The notes: generated from the letters alone by a model not told the origin. DNA of 64,000 nt from CBDBCK01 sp965203345 (GCA_965203345.1 CBDBCK010000028.1:1302001-1366000); one strand, 5' to 3'. Shown: positions 27,295-36,905, numbered from the stretch's first letter. Numbers and translations are program-made.

Positions 27295-28515
27295 TTGAAT
27301 TCAAACAGATTCGACGTAGTGATCATAGGTGCAGGTATAATCGGGCTAGCTTCCGCCTTGGAACTGATAACCCGGCACCCTGACAAGAAGTTGGCGGTGT
27401 TGGAAAAGGAGGATACAGTCGCCTCCCAGCAGACGGGACACAACAGTGGCGTGATACACAGCGGTATCTACTACAGCCCAGGTTCACTCAAGGCTAAATT
27501 CTGCGTGGAAGGCCGCGCGTCCATGAACCGTTTCTGTGAAGAGAACGATATACCGACGTGGACTTGCGGCAAGCTGATAATAGCTACATCTGACTCAGAG
27601 CTGTCAAGGCTTGCAGCATTGTATGAAAGAGGCAAGGCGAATAAAGTAGAAGGCCTGGAAATGGTAGGACCAGAGCGGATAAAAGAAATAGAGCCGTTCG
27701 TAGAGGCGAAGCAAGCATTATGGGCACCGAAAACTGGCATAGTGGATTTTCGAAAAGTGGCGACGGCTTACGCCAGCAAACTGAAGGCTGCCGGTGGGAA
27801 AATTCTGCTCGGGTCAGAGCTGACGAAGATAACCAACAACAAGATGGAAATCGTGATTCATACCCGAACAGGCGATGAGATTTTGACAAAGAAGGTTATA
27901 AACTGTGCCGGGTTACATTCGGACTTGATTGCCTTAATGGCTGGCGAACGTCCCGGCGTCAGAATAGTGCCTTTCAGGGGAGAGTACTACGTCCTAAACA
28001 AAGATAGTGACCATATAGTGAAAGGGTTGATATACCCCGTGCCAGACCCTGCCTTCCCTTTTCTGGGCGTCCACCTTACCCAAACTATGAAAGGATTAGT
28101 GGAAGCAGGCCCTAACGCAGTACTGGCCTTCAAACGGGAAGGATACCGCAAGACAGACGTTTCCCTAACGGACCTGGCGGGAATCATAAAATACCCTGGC
28201 TTCTGGAGGCTGATAGCCTCTAACTGGCGGACGGGATTATGGGAAATCAACAGGTCTATAAGAAAGTCCGCATTCGTCAGCAGCCTACAAAAGCTGATAC
28301 CGTCAATAACGGCTAACCAGCTGGCACCCGGAGGATCTGGAGTAAGAGCACAGGCTGTAAAGCCCAACGGCTCACTAGTGGACGATTTCTATATACAACA
28401 GTCTCGCAACTTTGTACACGTATTGAATGCCCCTTCGCCGGGAGCTACTTCTTCGCTGGTGATAGGCAGATATATTGCTAACATTGCGGAAGAGTCGTTT
28501 AGTTTGAACAATTAA
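27295..28515 (+). CDS. lhgO: L-2-hydroxyglutarate oxidase/dehydrogenase
   Basis: A 406-residue FAD-dependent oxidoreductase of the DAO superfamily. The FAD motif is VVIIGAGIIGLASA, followed by TGHNSGVIHSGIYY, KAKFCVEG, the FRGEYYVLN block, PDPAFPFLGVHLT and the C-terminal GSGVRAQAV and HVLNAPSPGATSSL. These match LhgO, which oxidises L-2-hydroxyglutarate to 2-oxoglutarate and passes electrons to the quinone pool. It starts at TTG, weakly preceded by AGGAAA. The product feeds the 2-oxoglutarate dehydrogenase encoded at 56.7-61.1 kb. Confidence 0.92.
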   Translation: MNSNRFDVVIIGAGIIGLASALELITRHPDKKLAVLEKEDTVASQQTGHNSGVIHSGIYYSPGSLKAKFCVEGRASMNRFCEENDIPTWTCGKLIIATSDSELSRLAALYERGKANKVEGLEMVGPERIKEIEPFVEAKQALWAPKTGIVDFRKVATAYASKLKAAGGKILLGSELTKITNNKMEIVIHTRTGDEILTKKVINCAGLHSDLIALMAGERPGVRIVPFRGEYYVLNKDSDHIVKGLIYPVPDPAFPFLGVHLTQTMKGLVEAGPNAVLAFKREGYRKTDVSLTDLAGIIKYPGFWRLIASNWRTGLWEINRSIRKSAFVSSLQKLIPSITANQLAPGGSGVRAQAVKPNGSLVDDFYIQQSRNFVHVLNAPSPGATSSLVIGRYIANIAEESFSLNN

Positions 28516-28608
28516 AGTAAAATTCCACTTATAAAGCGGTGTTTTTGCGCTCAGCATAATGCTTTGTTTAAAGACAAAAATGTTATTTATATACCATATA
28601 GTGGTAAT

Positions 28609-30465
28609 ATGAGAATGCTCAAAATGGCTTATGCAACTGTTGCTTTCGGTGCAGGAAGCCTTTTGGCTGGCATGGGCATAGGTTGCATGTCTGACAATAA
28701 TAGATATGTAATCCCCACTCCTACAGTTCAGACCATATATCCAACAGAAACTCCAACTTTACAGGATTACACGCCTGATCCAAAGCCTACTCCAGAACCT
28801 GCTGAGCCGACTCCAGAACCTTTTGATATAACAGATTTCAACAATTATCCTATTGGCGAGGTTTTGGTAGAAGGGGCGTTCAAGGTTGGTAAAACATTGA
28901 AGGCAGACGCGTCTTCTATAAGAGATTTTGATGGTCTTATGGAATTTTCATATCAATGGCAGCATCTTTTTGCCGGAGACTGGATTGATATTGAAGGCGC
29001 GACTTCTGATTCGTATAAGGTGATGGTGTCTGATTCAAAAAGACGTTTGAGGGTTTCTGTGTCTTATACTGATGGTCTTGGAGTTCATGAAGAGGTTGTT
29101 TCAGATAGTAGCATTCTTGTTTTAGACGAATATGCTAGATTTTTCAATTCAAACCAAAGGCCAAAAGAAGAGTTTTCAAGCTATTTTACTAGAGAATTTT
29201 TTGATGATGTGGGCCTTGAACGATATGGAGCTCTTGCTTCTTTTGTGAATAATGCTTCATCCGGTACGCTTTCTGCTCATAATAAAGTTAGGTTGGATGA
29301 GATTCGTGATTTTTTGGATGGTTCAAACTCTTTAGATTGGGTTTTGCATCTTAACAGAGAAAATTTTGTAGAATATCTAAATACTGAATTGAATCAGCAG
29401 GTTGAAGAATATGGCTATTCTGATGAGATTATGAAGGAGTTCTTAGACTATGCTGTGGAAAATAGAGAAATTCTCAACTCCATAAATCCTAGAGATGTCA
29501 ATCTTCTTGGTGAAATATTCGTATCATCTCCAACTATTATTAATTATTATAATCATGAAGTTTCAAGAATTATAAACAGCTTAAGAGAGGGTGATATTCA
29601 ATTACTTTCAGACAGCAGGTCTATATCTGATTATCTAAATTCTATTGCAATAGGGTCAAAAAGGAACAATAAAGATGATTTGCCTATATTTCCTGTATCT
29701 CGCGCATTATTTTTTTATAATTTTGAGGCCAATTATATTGGAGGTAATACGTCACCATACACATTTGATTCTAATATAAAAAATCATCAGAGGATTTTGG
29801 ATTATGTATGGGAATATTTGGAGGATCCTAAAAAGAAAATTTTTGAATTCGGAGATAAGTCTTCAGTTACTTTCCGAAACCCGATTTTTCTCAATAATAA
29901 CGATCCGCCACAATGGGTTGCAAAAAATCTAATAGAACGAACTTATACTAGTTGGAGCGAATCCCGCATACAAGGTAGAATAGATTGGGAATCTCTCATA
30001 GAAAAAGATTCTTCAGTGAATCAAATAGCTGATTTGATGGCACTTGCTCTTCTTCAAAAAGCAGAGCATGTAGATTTTTTTACTTATAGACTTCAAGTTC
30101 TCGGATCATTTGCAGGTATGAATACTGTGGCCACTGCTGCATGGTATCCTTATGGGAGTCGCAGTCAAATGGCTGCTACAAGATTATTTTCAATACCGAT
30201 CACAGAAAAAAGAAGGGAAATTCTAAACAGAGTTTCAGACGAAGAACTTGTCAACGATCAATGGCTTTCAATACCTCTCACAAGAAAAAATCTTCTGATA
30301 AATGATCAGTCGCCATCAATTGCTTTGAGGACAATTCCGTTTTATACGGAAATATATAGATTTGATGGAAATGCTGATGAGAGATTACCTCGTGATAAAT
30401 GGACGTCAGTAAGAAACGAAATTCATAGGTATATAGAAAGTCAGAAAGAACAATCCAATCAATAA
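28609..30465 (+). CDS. Putative surface lipoprotein with Ig-like repeat (paralogue A)
   Basis: About 620 residues. The start is set by the paralogues, all of which begin M-x-K-x-A-Y; ATGs at 28609 and 28615 both fit, while a TTG at 28564 would add 15 residues. A short hydrophobic segment ends in GIGC, a weak lipobox. A Pro/Thr-rich linker (PTPEP) follows. Next comes a domain with VGKTLKADASSIRDFDG, SYQWQ, ATSDSYKV and RVSVSYTDGLG, the pattern of a bacterial Ig-like repeat common in surface proteins. The ~400-residue C-terminal part is unknown. Base composition is clearly more AT-rich than neighbouring housekeeping genes, which suggests transfer or relaxed selection. Confidence 0.7.
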   Translation: MRMLKMAYATVAFGAGSLLAGMGIGCMSDNNRYVIPTPTVQTIYPTETPTLQDYTPDPKPTPEPAEPTPEPFDITDFNNYPIGEVLVEGAFKVGKTLKADASSIRDFDGLMEFSYQWQHLFAGDWIDIEGATSDSYKVMVSDSKRRLRVSVSYTDGLGVHEEVVSDSSILVLDEYARFFNSNQRPKEEFSSYFTREFFDDVGLERYGALASFVNNASSGTLSAHNKVRLDEIRDFLDGSNSLDWVLHLNRENFVEYLNTELNQQVEEYGYSDEIMKEFLDYAVENREILNSINPRDVNLLGEIFVSSPTIINYYNHEVSRIINSLREGDIQLLSDSRSISDYLNSIAIGSKRNNKDDLPIFPVSRALFFYNFEANYIGGNTSPYTFDSNIKNHQRILDYVWEYLEDPKKKIFEFGDKSSVTFRNPIFLNNNDPPQWVAKNLIERTYTSWSESRIQGRIDWESLIEKDSSVNQIADLMALALLQKAEHVDFFTYRLQVLGSFAGMNTVATAAWYPYGSRSQMAATRLFSIPITEKRREILNRVSDEELVNDQWLSIPLTRKNLLINDQSPSIALRTIPFYTEIYRFDGNADERLPRDKWTSVRNEIHRYIESQKEQSNQ

Positions 30466-30552
30466 ACTCAACCAGTTAAGAATAGAATTGATTTTCAAAT
30501 AAATAGAATGTAAGTGAAATTCATTAATTTTGTAATTACGGCTTTGTTTAAT

Positions 30553-32244
30553 ATGAATATGTTTAAAATGGCATATGCTTCAACTGCTTTGGGAGCTGCT
30601 GCTCTTTGGAGTATGATTGGTATTGCATGTGCGCCTGTAGACAGATATCAACAGTCTATTACAAGTACTCCAGATGCTTATCATTCTCAGGTTCCAGAGC
30701 CTACACAGCAGCCCACTTTAGAGCCAACACCCACACCAACTCCTAAACCAACATATACACCCACACCAGTCCCTACACCAACACCCACACCAGTCCCTAC
30801 ACCAACATCCACACCAATCCCTACATCAACCCCTACACCAATCTTAACATCTTATGATAGATTCATGGCAAGAATTGAAGATGATATAAAGCCTTATTTT
30901 ACAGAAGAATTATTTGAAAATATAGGCTGGACAAGGAGCCTTAATCTTGCTAGGTTCGCTGGAGACGCTGTTTTAGGCAGGCTTTCGGATTATAATGAGG
31001 ATAGAAAAAAGGATATGAAGCGTTTACTTGATATAGGTCCATTTTTTAGTCATCATGAAGACGACTATGAGTACTTTGAACGTGAACTCAAGAAAACAGG
31101 CGAAGCTTACGGATTTGAGAAGGACAAGATAATAGATTTCATACAGTTTTCTATACAAAATCCAGATCTACTCAGCAACATACATGAAGACGATATGGAT
31201 CTTTTGGGACATATTTACATTTCATCCCCAACTTTCATAGAGAACTTTTCACAGGACATAGAATATTATATGAAATTTTCTAGAGGAAGGGACTTCCATT
31301 CAAGTGTGTTCTATGCTATACTTCCAAACAGGATGATATCAGACTACTACGAACTTCTAGCTGAGAACAGCTTGAGAAATGGAAAGAGTGAAATGCCGAT
31401 TTTTCCTTTTTCGCCAGATTTGCTAACATATGATATGGAGAATAAAATGCTTCATTCTGACTTTGAAGTTAGTCTCTTTGACATCATGAGGTATAACATA
31501 GAGAATGCAAGGCAGACATCAGATCATGTGTGGAGCTTTCTAGAGGATCCAAATGGGAAATATCTTGATTTTGTCACTGAAAGAGATTTTATTTATCGAT
31601 ATGGTCGGAATGTAGATGAAGTTGTTCCAAAGATTTTGGAAATTTTTAAACGCTGGGATAAGGTAGTGGTTTCTGGTAGTGGTAGGATATCCTTTTTAGG
31701 TGAACCATTCTACGACTTTCCAAGTCCTGATCATTGGATAGAACTTTACAATGAGGATCTTTCTACAAGACAGGTAATAAGTCTTATGATTCTGGCAGCT
31801 GGAGAGCATATTGGTCATTTTGATTCTTTCTCATCTTTATCATATTTCTATAACACAATAGTGGGAAATAGTGTTCCTCGTCTATTTGCGTCTTATCCTC
31901 TATGGCTTGAGGGAAGAATTACCCAAACTAATGGTTTGGTAGTCAATGATAATATTCTAGATATACTAGACATAACTGAAGATGAGGTTCTTGGAAGTTT
32001 TGAACTATATGGAAGAGAACATAATATAATAGCTCTTCCATGGACTACAAAGTCGGATGCAAAGAAAGTAGGGGTTCCTGAAATTAGCATAGTTTCAACA
32101 TATAATATTGGAATATATTCAATAGATGATATGCCATTAGGGAATACGACTTTTCCTGAAATAAGAGAAAGAGTTCCATATCTCTATGACTATATAAAAA
32201 GGACTCCAGGCACAGATCTTCGTCATGAAAGAGATGGTCGGTAA
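30553..32244 (+). CDS. Putative surface lipoprotein with Thr-Pro linker (paralogue B)
   Basis: About 563 residues from ATG 30553 (a GTG at 30514 is possible). The signal segment ends GIACA, a good lipobox. A long TPTP/PTPVPT linker encoded by 30690-30845 follows directly, with no Ig-like repeat. The C-terminal domain is paralogous to that of the preceding gene: compare YFTEELFENIGWTRS with YFTREFFDDVGLER, DLLGHIYISSPTFI with NLLGEIFVSSPTII, and MPIFPFSPDLL with LPIFPVSRALF. The function is unknown. It shares the high AT content. A decayed third copy lies at 51079-51957. Confidence 0.7.
   Translation: MNMFKMAYASTALGAAALWSMIGIACAPVDRYQQSITSTPDAYHSQVPEPTQQPTLEPTPTPTPKPTYTPTPVPTPTPTPVPTPTSTPIPTSTPTPILTSYDRFMARIEDDIKPYFTEELFENIGWTRSLNLARFAGDAVLGRLSDYNEDRKKDMKRLLDIGPFFSHHEDDYEYFERELKKTGEAYGFEKDKIIDFIQFSIQNPDLLSNIHEDDMDLLGHIYISSPTFIENFSQDIEYYMKFSRGRDFHSSVFYAILPNRMISDYYELLAENSLRNGKSEMPIFPFSPDLLTYDMENKMLHSDFEVSLFDIMRYNIENARQTSDHVWSFLEDPNGKYLDFVTERDFIYRYGRNVDEVVPKILEIFKRWDKVVVSGSGRISFLGEPFYDFPSPDHWIELYNEDLSTRQVISLMILAAGEHIGHFDSFSSLSYFYNTIVGNSVPRLFASYPLWLEGRITQTNGLVVNDNILDILDITEDEVLGSFELYGREHNIIALPWTTKSDAKKVGVPEISIVSTYNIGIYSIDDMPLGNTTFPEIRERVPYLYDYIKRTPGTDLRHERDGR
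30690..30845 (+). repeat. Thr-Pro coding repeat
   Basis: Degenerate repeats of ACACCCACACCAGTCCCT encode alternating Thr and Pro, with some Val, Ile and Ser. This is a typical stalk that holds a domain away from the cell surface. Length is likely to vary by slippage. Confidence 0.8.
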
Positions 32245-32390
32245 GTAAATTTTAAATACCAGTCTTAATCAATTCTTTACGTTAAAAATTATGAGGTGTC
32301 TGAATGAGGTCTGTTTTTATAATTACTAATACTTGTTGACTATTCAGTATCTCATCTCCAATATTATAATGAATACAGTGGTTGAGTCTA

Positions 32391-33518
32391 TCATTTTTTA
32401 CGCACAACAACTATCCGATTTGTGAGTGTACCTATCTTGTTGTTGCTTATTCCCCAGCAATTAGAAGTTTTGGTAAAATTCTGTTTGTTCACAATTACTT
32501 CTATTGGTTGAAATGGTAAATCTGCTATTGCCTTTAATACTTCCCTGTCAAGATTGACTTGCCCGTTGCGCACTTCGCCGACTTCAAACGCCACATGCCC
32601 GCCGCGCATTACTACTCTTGCAAACTCTGCAAAAACTGTGTTAACAAAATCTCGCCACTTCTCCACTGATCTATGATGATCTATTTTAATTGAGCCTACA
32701 TCTATATTTGCAAACCAGCAACGCAACCAGTTATCTTGCGCATAATTCACAACATCTAAAAAGGGTGGTGAAGTTATCACTAACTTTACGACATTATCTT
32801 TTACATATTCCAGTTCGTCAGCTTGGCAACATCTCAATTTGTGCTTACTGCTGATAGGAGGATACCCTGATCGTAATAAGCTTTTACTCTTTTTCATTAC
32901 AATTTGAGTCAAGTCTTTTGGTTCTGGTGTACGATTATACGTCCTGTTTATGTGTTCCTGTTTCTTAACTGACACTGCCTGATTTGGTGGCATGGTCTTT
33001 ACCGATAGGAAGCCGGACGAATGCCCTGTCAACCTGTTCAATATCACCATCCTTATCCATTTGTCTTCATCACTCATTCCATCAGTTGCTTCTTGCCTGG
33101 AAAACCATTTTTTGATAGCCAATAAATGACTTAATGTTTTAGAGTGAAAAAATGTCAGCAAAGGACGATCCTGTGCCGTGATATTTGTGCTGTTCGGCAT
33201 CGACTTTAATCTCTTTTCTACGGCAGACAATTCCGGTGGGTTCAGGCGCGGCAAAGTTAGTATCGTTGACAGGGGGTTTATATCACTGCTATACGCAACC
33301 CTTTCCATCAATGCAGTTTGTAACGCTGTTGTGCCTCTTCCCATAAACGGATCAAGTACAACGTCGCCTTTTACTGTGTATTTTTTGATGAAATAATCAG
33401 GCAATTGAGGCTTGAAGCAGGCGCGATAACTTATCTCATGTAGACTATGGCCTTGCCGCTGCTTCGCCGTCCAAAAACTACCTACTTTGTAAGCGGTCTC
33501 CGCTAATGCAGCTCTCAA
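32391..33518 (-). CDS. Site-specific DNA methyltransferase (N4-cytosine/N6-adenine type)
   Basis: A 375-residue protein with the AdoMet-binding motif DPFMGRGTT at residues 56-64 and the catalytic motif TSPPF at 249-253. SPPF/SPPY points to amino methylation, and the Ser form often marks N4-cytosine enzymes. The order (AdoMet motif first) and the C-terminal GGHVAFEVGEVRNG block are consistent with this. It starts at TTG, which overlaps by three bases the stop of the decayed frame upstream. No restriction gene is recognisable, so it is at present an orphan modification enzyme. Confidence 0.85.
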   Translation of the reverse strand: MRAALAETAYKVGSFWTAKQRQGHSLHEISYRACFKPQLPDYFIKKYTVKGDVVLDPFMGRGTTALQTALMERVAYSSDINPLSTILTLPRLNPPELSAVEKRLKSMPNSTNITAQDRPLLTFFHSKTLSHLLAIKKWFSRQEATDGMSDEDKWIRMVILNRLTGHSSGFLSVKTMPPNQAVSVKKQEHINRTYNRTPEPKDLTQIVMKKSKSLLRSGYPPISSKHKLRCCQADELEYVKDNVVKLVITSPPFLDVVNYAQDNWLRCWFANIDVGSIKIDHHRSVEKWRDFVNTVFAEFARVVMRGGHVAFEVGEVRNGQVNLDREVLKAIADLPFQPIEVIVNKQNFTKTSNCWGISNNKIGTLTNRIVVVRKK

Positions 33519-33892
33519 CTTATCAACTCTTTGTAAGTTAATAGCTTACCGCGCATTTGCTTTACCAGCACCGTCATCCTGTCCGTAGTATCAACCTTCA
33601 CATTCCCCTTATTCAAACCAAGGGTAAAGTCATCAGAGATAGTAGAAAACATTGCCAAGTAGTTCCACAATGCTGATCGTCTCAGCTGTACGCTTGGTCA
33701 TAGCATCCTGTTTCCGGTTGGTTCAATATGTAGTACAACACCAGTTCCTGGCTCATCGTCAAGGGCTGAAAATCTTATGCAATATATATAATGCGATTCG
33801 GTGGCCTTTACGCGTATTCAAGTATATAGTTCCTTAAAAATATTGCCCCGCGAGACGGCATCCACGAGGTCTAGCTCAAAGGACTTTGGGTC
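33515..33892 (-). pseudogene. Decayed gene upstream of the DNA methyltransferase
   Basis: One minus-strand frame runs 126 codons with only two interior stops, both TGA, at 33820-33818 and 33700-33698. Around them the sequence looks coding: DPKSFELDLVDAVSRGNIF, then ESHYIYCIRFSALDDEPGTG, then HIEPTGNRML, then SALWNYLAMFSTISDDFTL, and KQMRGKLLTYKELIS before the stop at 33515. Each TGA could be a CGA (Arg) changed by one transition. The frame directly follows, in phase, the TAA of the hydroxyacid dehydrogenase at 33893. I do not recognise the family. A restriction or accessory gene of the methyltransferase is one option. Confidence 0.5.
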
Positions 33893-34888
33893 TTATATCC
33901 CAGCCCTTGAACTACCCAGCACTTCTGGATTGACTATATTTTCTGGACGTTGTGCTCTTACTACTCGCACTACCTCTTCTGCCGTTCTACGTTGCAACTC
34001 TGCCGAGGAAGATTCAGAGAAGAACGCTGTGTGAGGAGTTGCTATGAAGTTCGGTTGCGCGAACAGCCGTTCGTTCGCCTCTGGCTCCATTGTTTCAAGG
34101 ACGTCCAACCCCACACCACCCAGCTTGCCCGATTCCAACCCGTCAGCCAACGCCCCTTCGTCCACCACTCCCCCTCTAGCACAGTTCACTATAACCGCGC
34201 TATCTTTCATCATAGCTATTTGTTTCGTGCCTATCATTCCGCGGTTTTGCGGCGTTAATGGGACGTGGACAGTTACAAAATCGGATACGCGCAAAAGCTC
34301 ATCAAGTGACATTGAACGCGCTCCATCAACCGTTTCTCCTGCATTTATCAGCGGATCGTGCATCACAATAGACATGTTGAATGATTTCGCCAAGTTAGCC
34401 ACAGCCCGCCCTATACGTCCAAAGCCCACTATTCCGAGCGTAGAGTCGGAACTTCGTTTTACCGGCTCATTCAAGCTCAAGGAATCGAGTCTCCCCAACT
34501 TGACTGCCCTATCGTGAGGTAAAAATCTACGATTCAGGGCTATAATCATCCCTATGGCATGATCTGCTACCTCGGATATGCAGTAGTCAGGTACGTTCGT
34601 AACCACAATGCCTAGCTCAGTGCAAAGCGGTACGTCTATATTATCGACGCCGATACCGTATCGGGACGCTACCACACATCTATTCGCCGCCTTCAGGACC
34701 CTCTCCCCTACCTGCGCAAAACAAAACATTATAGCATCTGCATCCTCTACCGTCCTAGCCAACGAGTCTTCGTCTTGCAATGGTGCAATCACAGGTTCTA
34801 TACCTGCTTTATTCAAGACCGCTCGCTCTGGAGCTATAGAAGGCAGCACTCTATCCGTAATAACCGCCTTGAATTTTGTGATAGCCAT
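33893..34888 (-). CDS. D-2-hydroxyacid dehydrogenase (phosphoglycerate dehydrogenase-like)
   Basis: A 331-residue protein. The start ATG at 34888 follows GGAGGGTGC; the in-frame ATG at 34954 would overlap the upstream gene. The NAD motif is IVGFGRIGRAVA. The catalytic Arg is in NCARGGVVDE and the His in TPHTAF; the Glu region reads DVLETMEPE. It also has ASRYGIGVDNIDV, typical of phosphoglycerate dehydrogenase relatives. It is the last gene of the minus-strand corrinoid cluster, 13 bases after the activator. It is the fourth such dehydrogenase in the window. Confidence 0.85.
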   Translation of the reverse strand: MAITKFKAVITDRVLPSIAPERAVLNKAGIEPVIAPLQDEDSLARTVEDADAIMFCFAQVGERVLKAANRCVVASRYGIGVDNIDVPLCTELGIVVTNVPDYCISEVADHAIGMIIALNRRFLPHDRAVKLGRLDSLSLNEPVKRSSDSTLGIVGFGRIGRAVANLAKSFNMSIVMHDPLINAGETVDGARSMSLDELLRVSDFVTVHVPLTPQNRGMIGTKQIAMMKDSAVIVNCARGGVVDEGALADGLESGKLGGVGLDVLETMEPEANERLFAQPNFIATPHTAFFSESSSAELQRRTAEEVVRVVRAQRPENIVNPEVLGSSRAGI

Positions 34889-34901
34889 ACTGCACCCTCC
34901 T

Positions 34902-36542
34902 TTATAAAGGCCATTCCATAGGCTTGAACTGGCAACCCTCCACAAAAAAGTCAAAGAAATCAGGAGCTGTCTCCAGTTCCACGTGATCTATTCTTTTGCA
35001 AAACAACTCTATATGTCTGCGCAGATCTGCGGAAAGCAGAAGCATAGCCGCGCCGCTTGAAGCAGCATTGCCTATCTTGTATATACGTTCAGGCGAGAAA
35101 TCGGCTATGAAACCTATCCGCGTTGCGCTCTCCAGTGATATATAGTTGGCGAACCCTCCCGCAAGGTAGAATTTGCTATACGATTCATGAGGCAGTTGAT
35201 GAAACCTCAAAGCTATAGATTGACCGCAGTAGTTCGCCGCCTTCGCCTGCGCAAGTGTTGATATATCAGAGCGAGACAAACTCAACCCGTAAGGCGGAGC
35301 AAATTCAAATTCATCCCTTCCGTCTTCAAACCTGCCAAGTTCGTCCATAACTCCAGACCTTCTGAACTCCGCTAGAAGATCTACTAGCCCGGACCCACAT
35401 ATACCCAAAGGCGCGCCGCCGCCGATCACTTCGTAGTTTGTCTCTCTGTTTGGCGACACTCGTATGGTGGATATCGCGCCGTCGTAGCCGGGCATAGCGC
35501 ACTTTATCCCGCCTCCCTCAAACGCAGGGCCGGCAGGACAGGAAGCTACTGTCATATGCTCTTTATTCCCGATAAGTACCTCAGTATTTGTGCCTATATC
35601 CAGCAAAACGGAAGGAGCGTCTGACTCGTACATCCCTGAACTAACCAGGCACGCTGTAGAATCGGCACCTACGTGAGAGCCTATAAGAGGAGCTCCGTAT
35701 ACATCGGCTTCCGGGTTTATACGGACACCCAATTCACCTGCCTGCTTAACCATCGCTGTGGTATCACGCTTACCGTCCAGCATTTCAGTTTCAATTGTAG
35801 AGCGGTAAGGTTTGACTCCTATAGGTTGCACGTCCAGACCAAAGAACAGGTCGCGCATTGTCGGGTTACCGACCACTGTCATCTCGCATATCTGGCGGCG
35901 GCGTATATTCAAACGTTTAGCCATCTCGCCTATCTCAAAATTGATTGCTGACACTATCGCCTTGTGTAGTTCGCCCTTATTTCGACCACCGTCGTAAGAG
36001 ATTCTGTTCATCACGTCCGAACCACCGAAACGCTGCGGATTCTCAAACGAAGCGGTATAAATAGTTTTCTCAGCCTCAACGTCCACTAAGTTCAATACCA
36101 CAGTAGTCGCTCCAATATCGGCTGACAACCCTAGTATCCGCCCCGTATAGCGGCATATATATCGGCTCATTCCTCCTGCCGTAGTAACCACTCGTCCATC
36201 AACTTTTGATAATGCAGGCGACGGGCAAAATGAAGAGCTCACCGGCGGGGCCGAGGATAGTATCTGCATCTGGCGGCGTATAACGCTGAACTTGACGGAG
36301 GCGGAAGGATCCGTAATCCGTGCTTGGCACGCTAGTCTGTAAGTTCCACTAAGAAACGATTCCGGATCAGTACGGTCAGACAGAGCGTGGGAACCCTCCT
36401 CTACGTTCACTATGCACTCGTGGCACTGGCCGGTCCTGCCACAAGAGGTAGGAACTCTTATCGAAAGCTCATCTGCGTAATCAAACAGTGAGCGTCCTTT
36501 AGATAGAGGGACAGATTCCCGCCTATGAATTAGAGGCGACAC
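34902..36542 (-). CDS. RACo-like corrinoid activation protein (2Fe-2S ferredoxin plus ASKHA domain)
   Basis: A 546-residue protein starting at GTG. The N-terminus carries a ferredoxin fold with Cys34, Cys40, Cys43 and Cys72 (SCGRTGQCHEC ... LACQA). After a linker comes an ASKHA ATPase-type core: LSADIGATTVVL, TVVGNPTMRDLFFG, VLLDIGTNTEVL, CPAGPAFEGGGI, GICGSGLVDLLAEF and YLAGGFANYI. Proteins of this make-up use ATP to reduce Co(II) corrinoid proteins back to the active Co(I) state. The adjacent corrinoid protein is its expected client. It is seven bases from the 118-residue gene upstream and lies in the same operon. Confidence 0.88.
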   Translation of the reverse strand: MSPLIHRRESVPLSKGRSLFDYADELSIRVPTSCGRTGQCHECIVNVEEGSHALSDRTDPESFLSGTYRLACQARITDPSASVKFSVIRRQMQILSSAPPVSSSFCPSPALSKVDGRVVTTAGGMSRYICRYTGRILGLSADIGATTVVLNLVDVEAEKTIYTASFENPQRFGGSDVMNRISYDGGRNKGELHKAIVSAINFEIGEMAKRLNIRRRQICEMTVVGNPTMRDLFFGLDVQPIGVKPYRSTIETEMLDGKRDTTAMVKQAGELGVRINPEADVYGAPLIGSHVGADSTACLVSSGMYESDAPSVLLDIGTNTEVLIGNKEHMTVASCPAGPAFEGGGIKCAMPGYDGAISTIRVSPNRETNYEVIGGGAPLGICGSGLVDLLAEFRRSGVMDELGRFEDGRDEFEFAPPYGLSLSRSDISTLAQAKAANYCGQSIALRFHQLPHESYSKFYLAGGFANYISLESATRIGFIADFSPERIYKIGNAASSGAAMLLLSADLRRHIELFCKRIDHVELETAPDFFDFFVEGCQFKPMEWPL

Positions 36543-36548
36543 CGGCGG

Positions 36549-36905
36549 TCAGATTATCCACGCGGGGCGATAATCAAGTTTGTCACTACCCGTGCAAATG
36601 GGCAAAGTTGGATCCTCTGTATCTGGGTGCTTTTTGTAAAAGAACTGATTCCGGCAGGCAAAGTTCGCCGTACAGCGCGATTGAGCGTTTTTATAAGGGC
36701 AACGAACTTTGCCGGAATCATCGGCTATGGCTGATATATCCGCAAATATCCGGTACATCCTTTCCAAAGTACCTTTTAATTTTTCGGTATCTTCCGCCGG
36801 TCTGGGGTTGTTTTTCATCATATTACCGCTCAACTGGCTTTTTGCGTTGTTGTTAGCTTTGTCTGATTCAGTTGCGGACATCCGTTCAATCTCATCAGGC
36901 TTCAT
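36549..36905 (-). CDS. Small cysteine-motif protein of unknown function in corrinoid cluster
   Basis: 118 residues. The N-terminal half is polar and helical. The C-terminal half has the compact motif RCPYKNAQSRCTANFACRNQ (Cys-x8-Cys-x5-Cys) and one further Cys near the end (PICTGSD). The cysteine pattern could bind iron-sulfur or zinc. It lies between the corrinoid protein gene (27 bases away) and the RACo-like gene (6 bases away), so a part in corrinoid activation is plausible, but nothing proves it. Confidence 0.65.
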   Translation of the reverse strand: MKPDEIERMSATESDKANNNAKSQLSGNMMKNNPRPAEDTEKLKGTLERMYRIFADISAIADDSGKVRCPYKNAQSRCTANFACRNQFFYKKHPDTEDPTLPICTGSDKLDYRPAWII

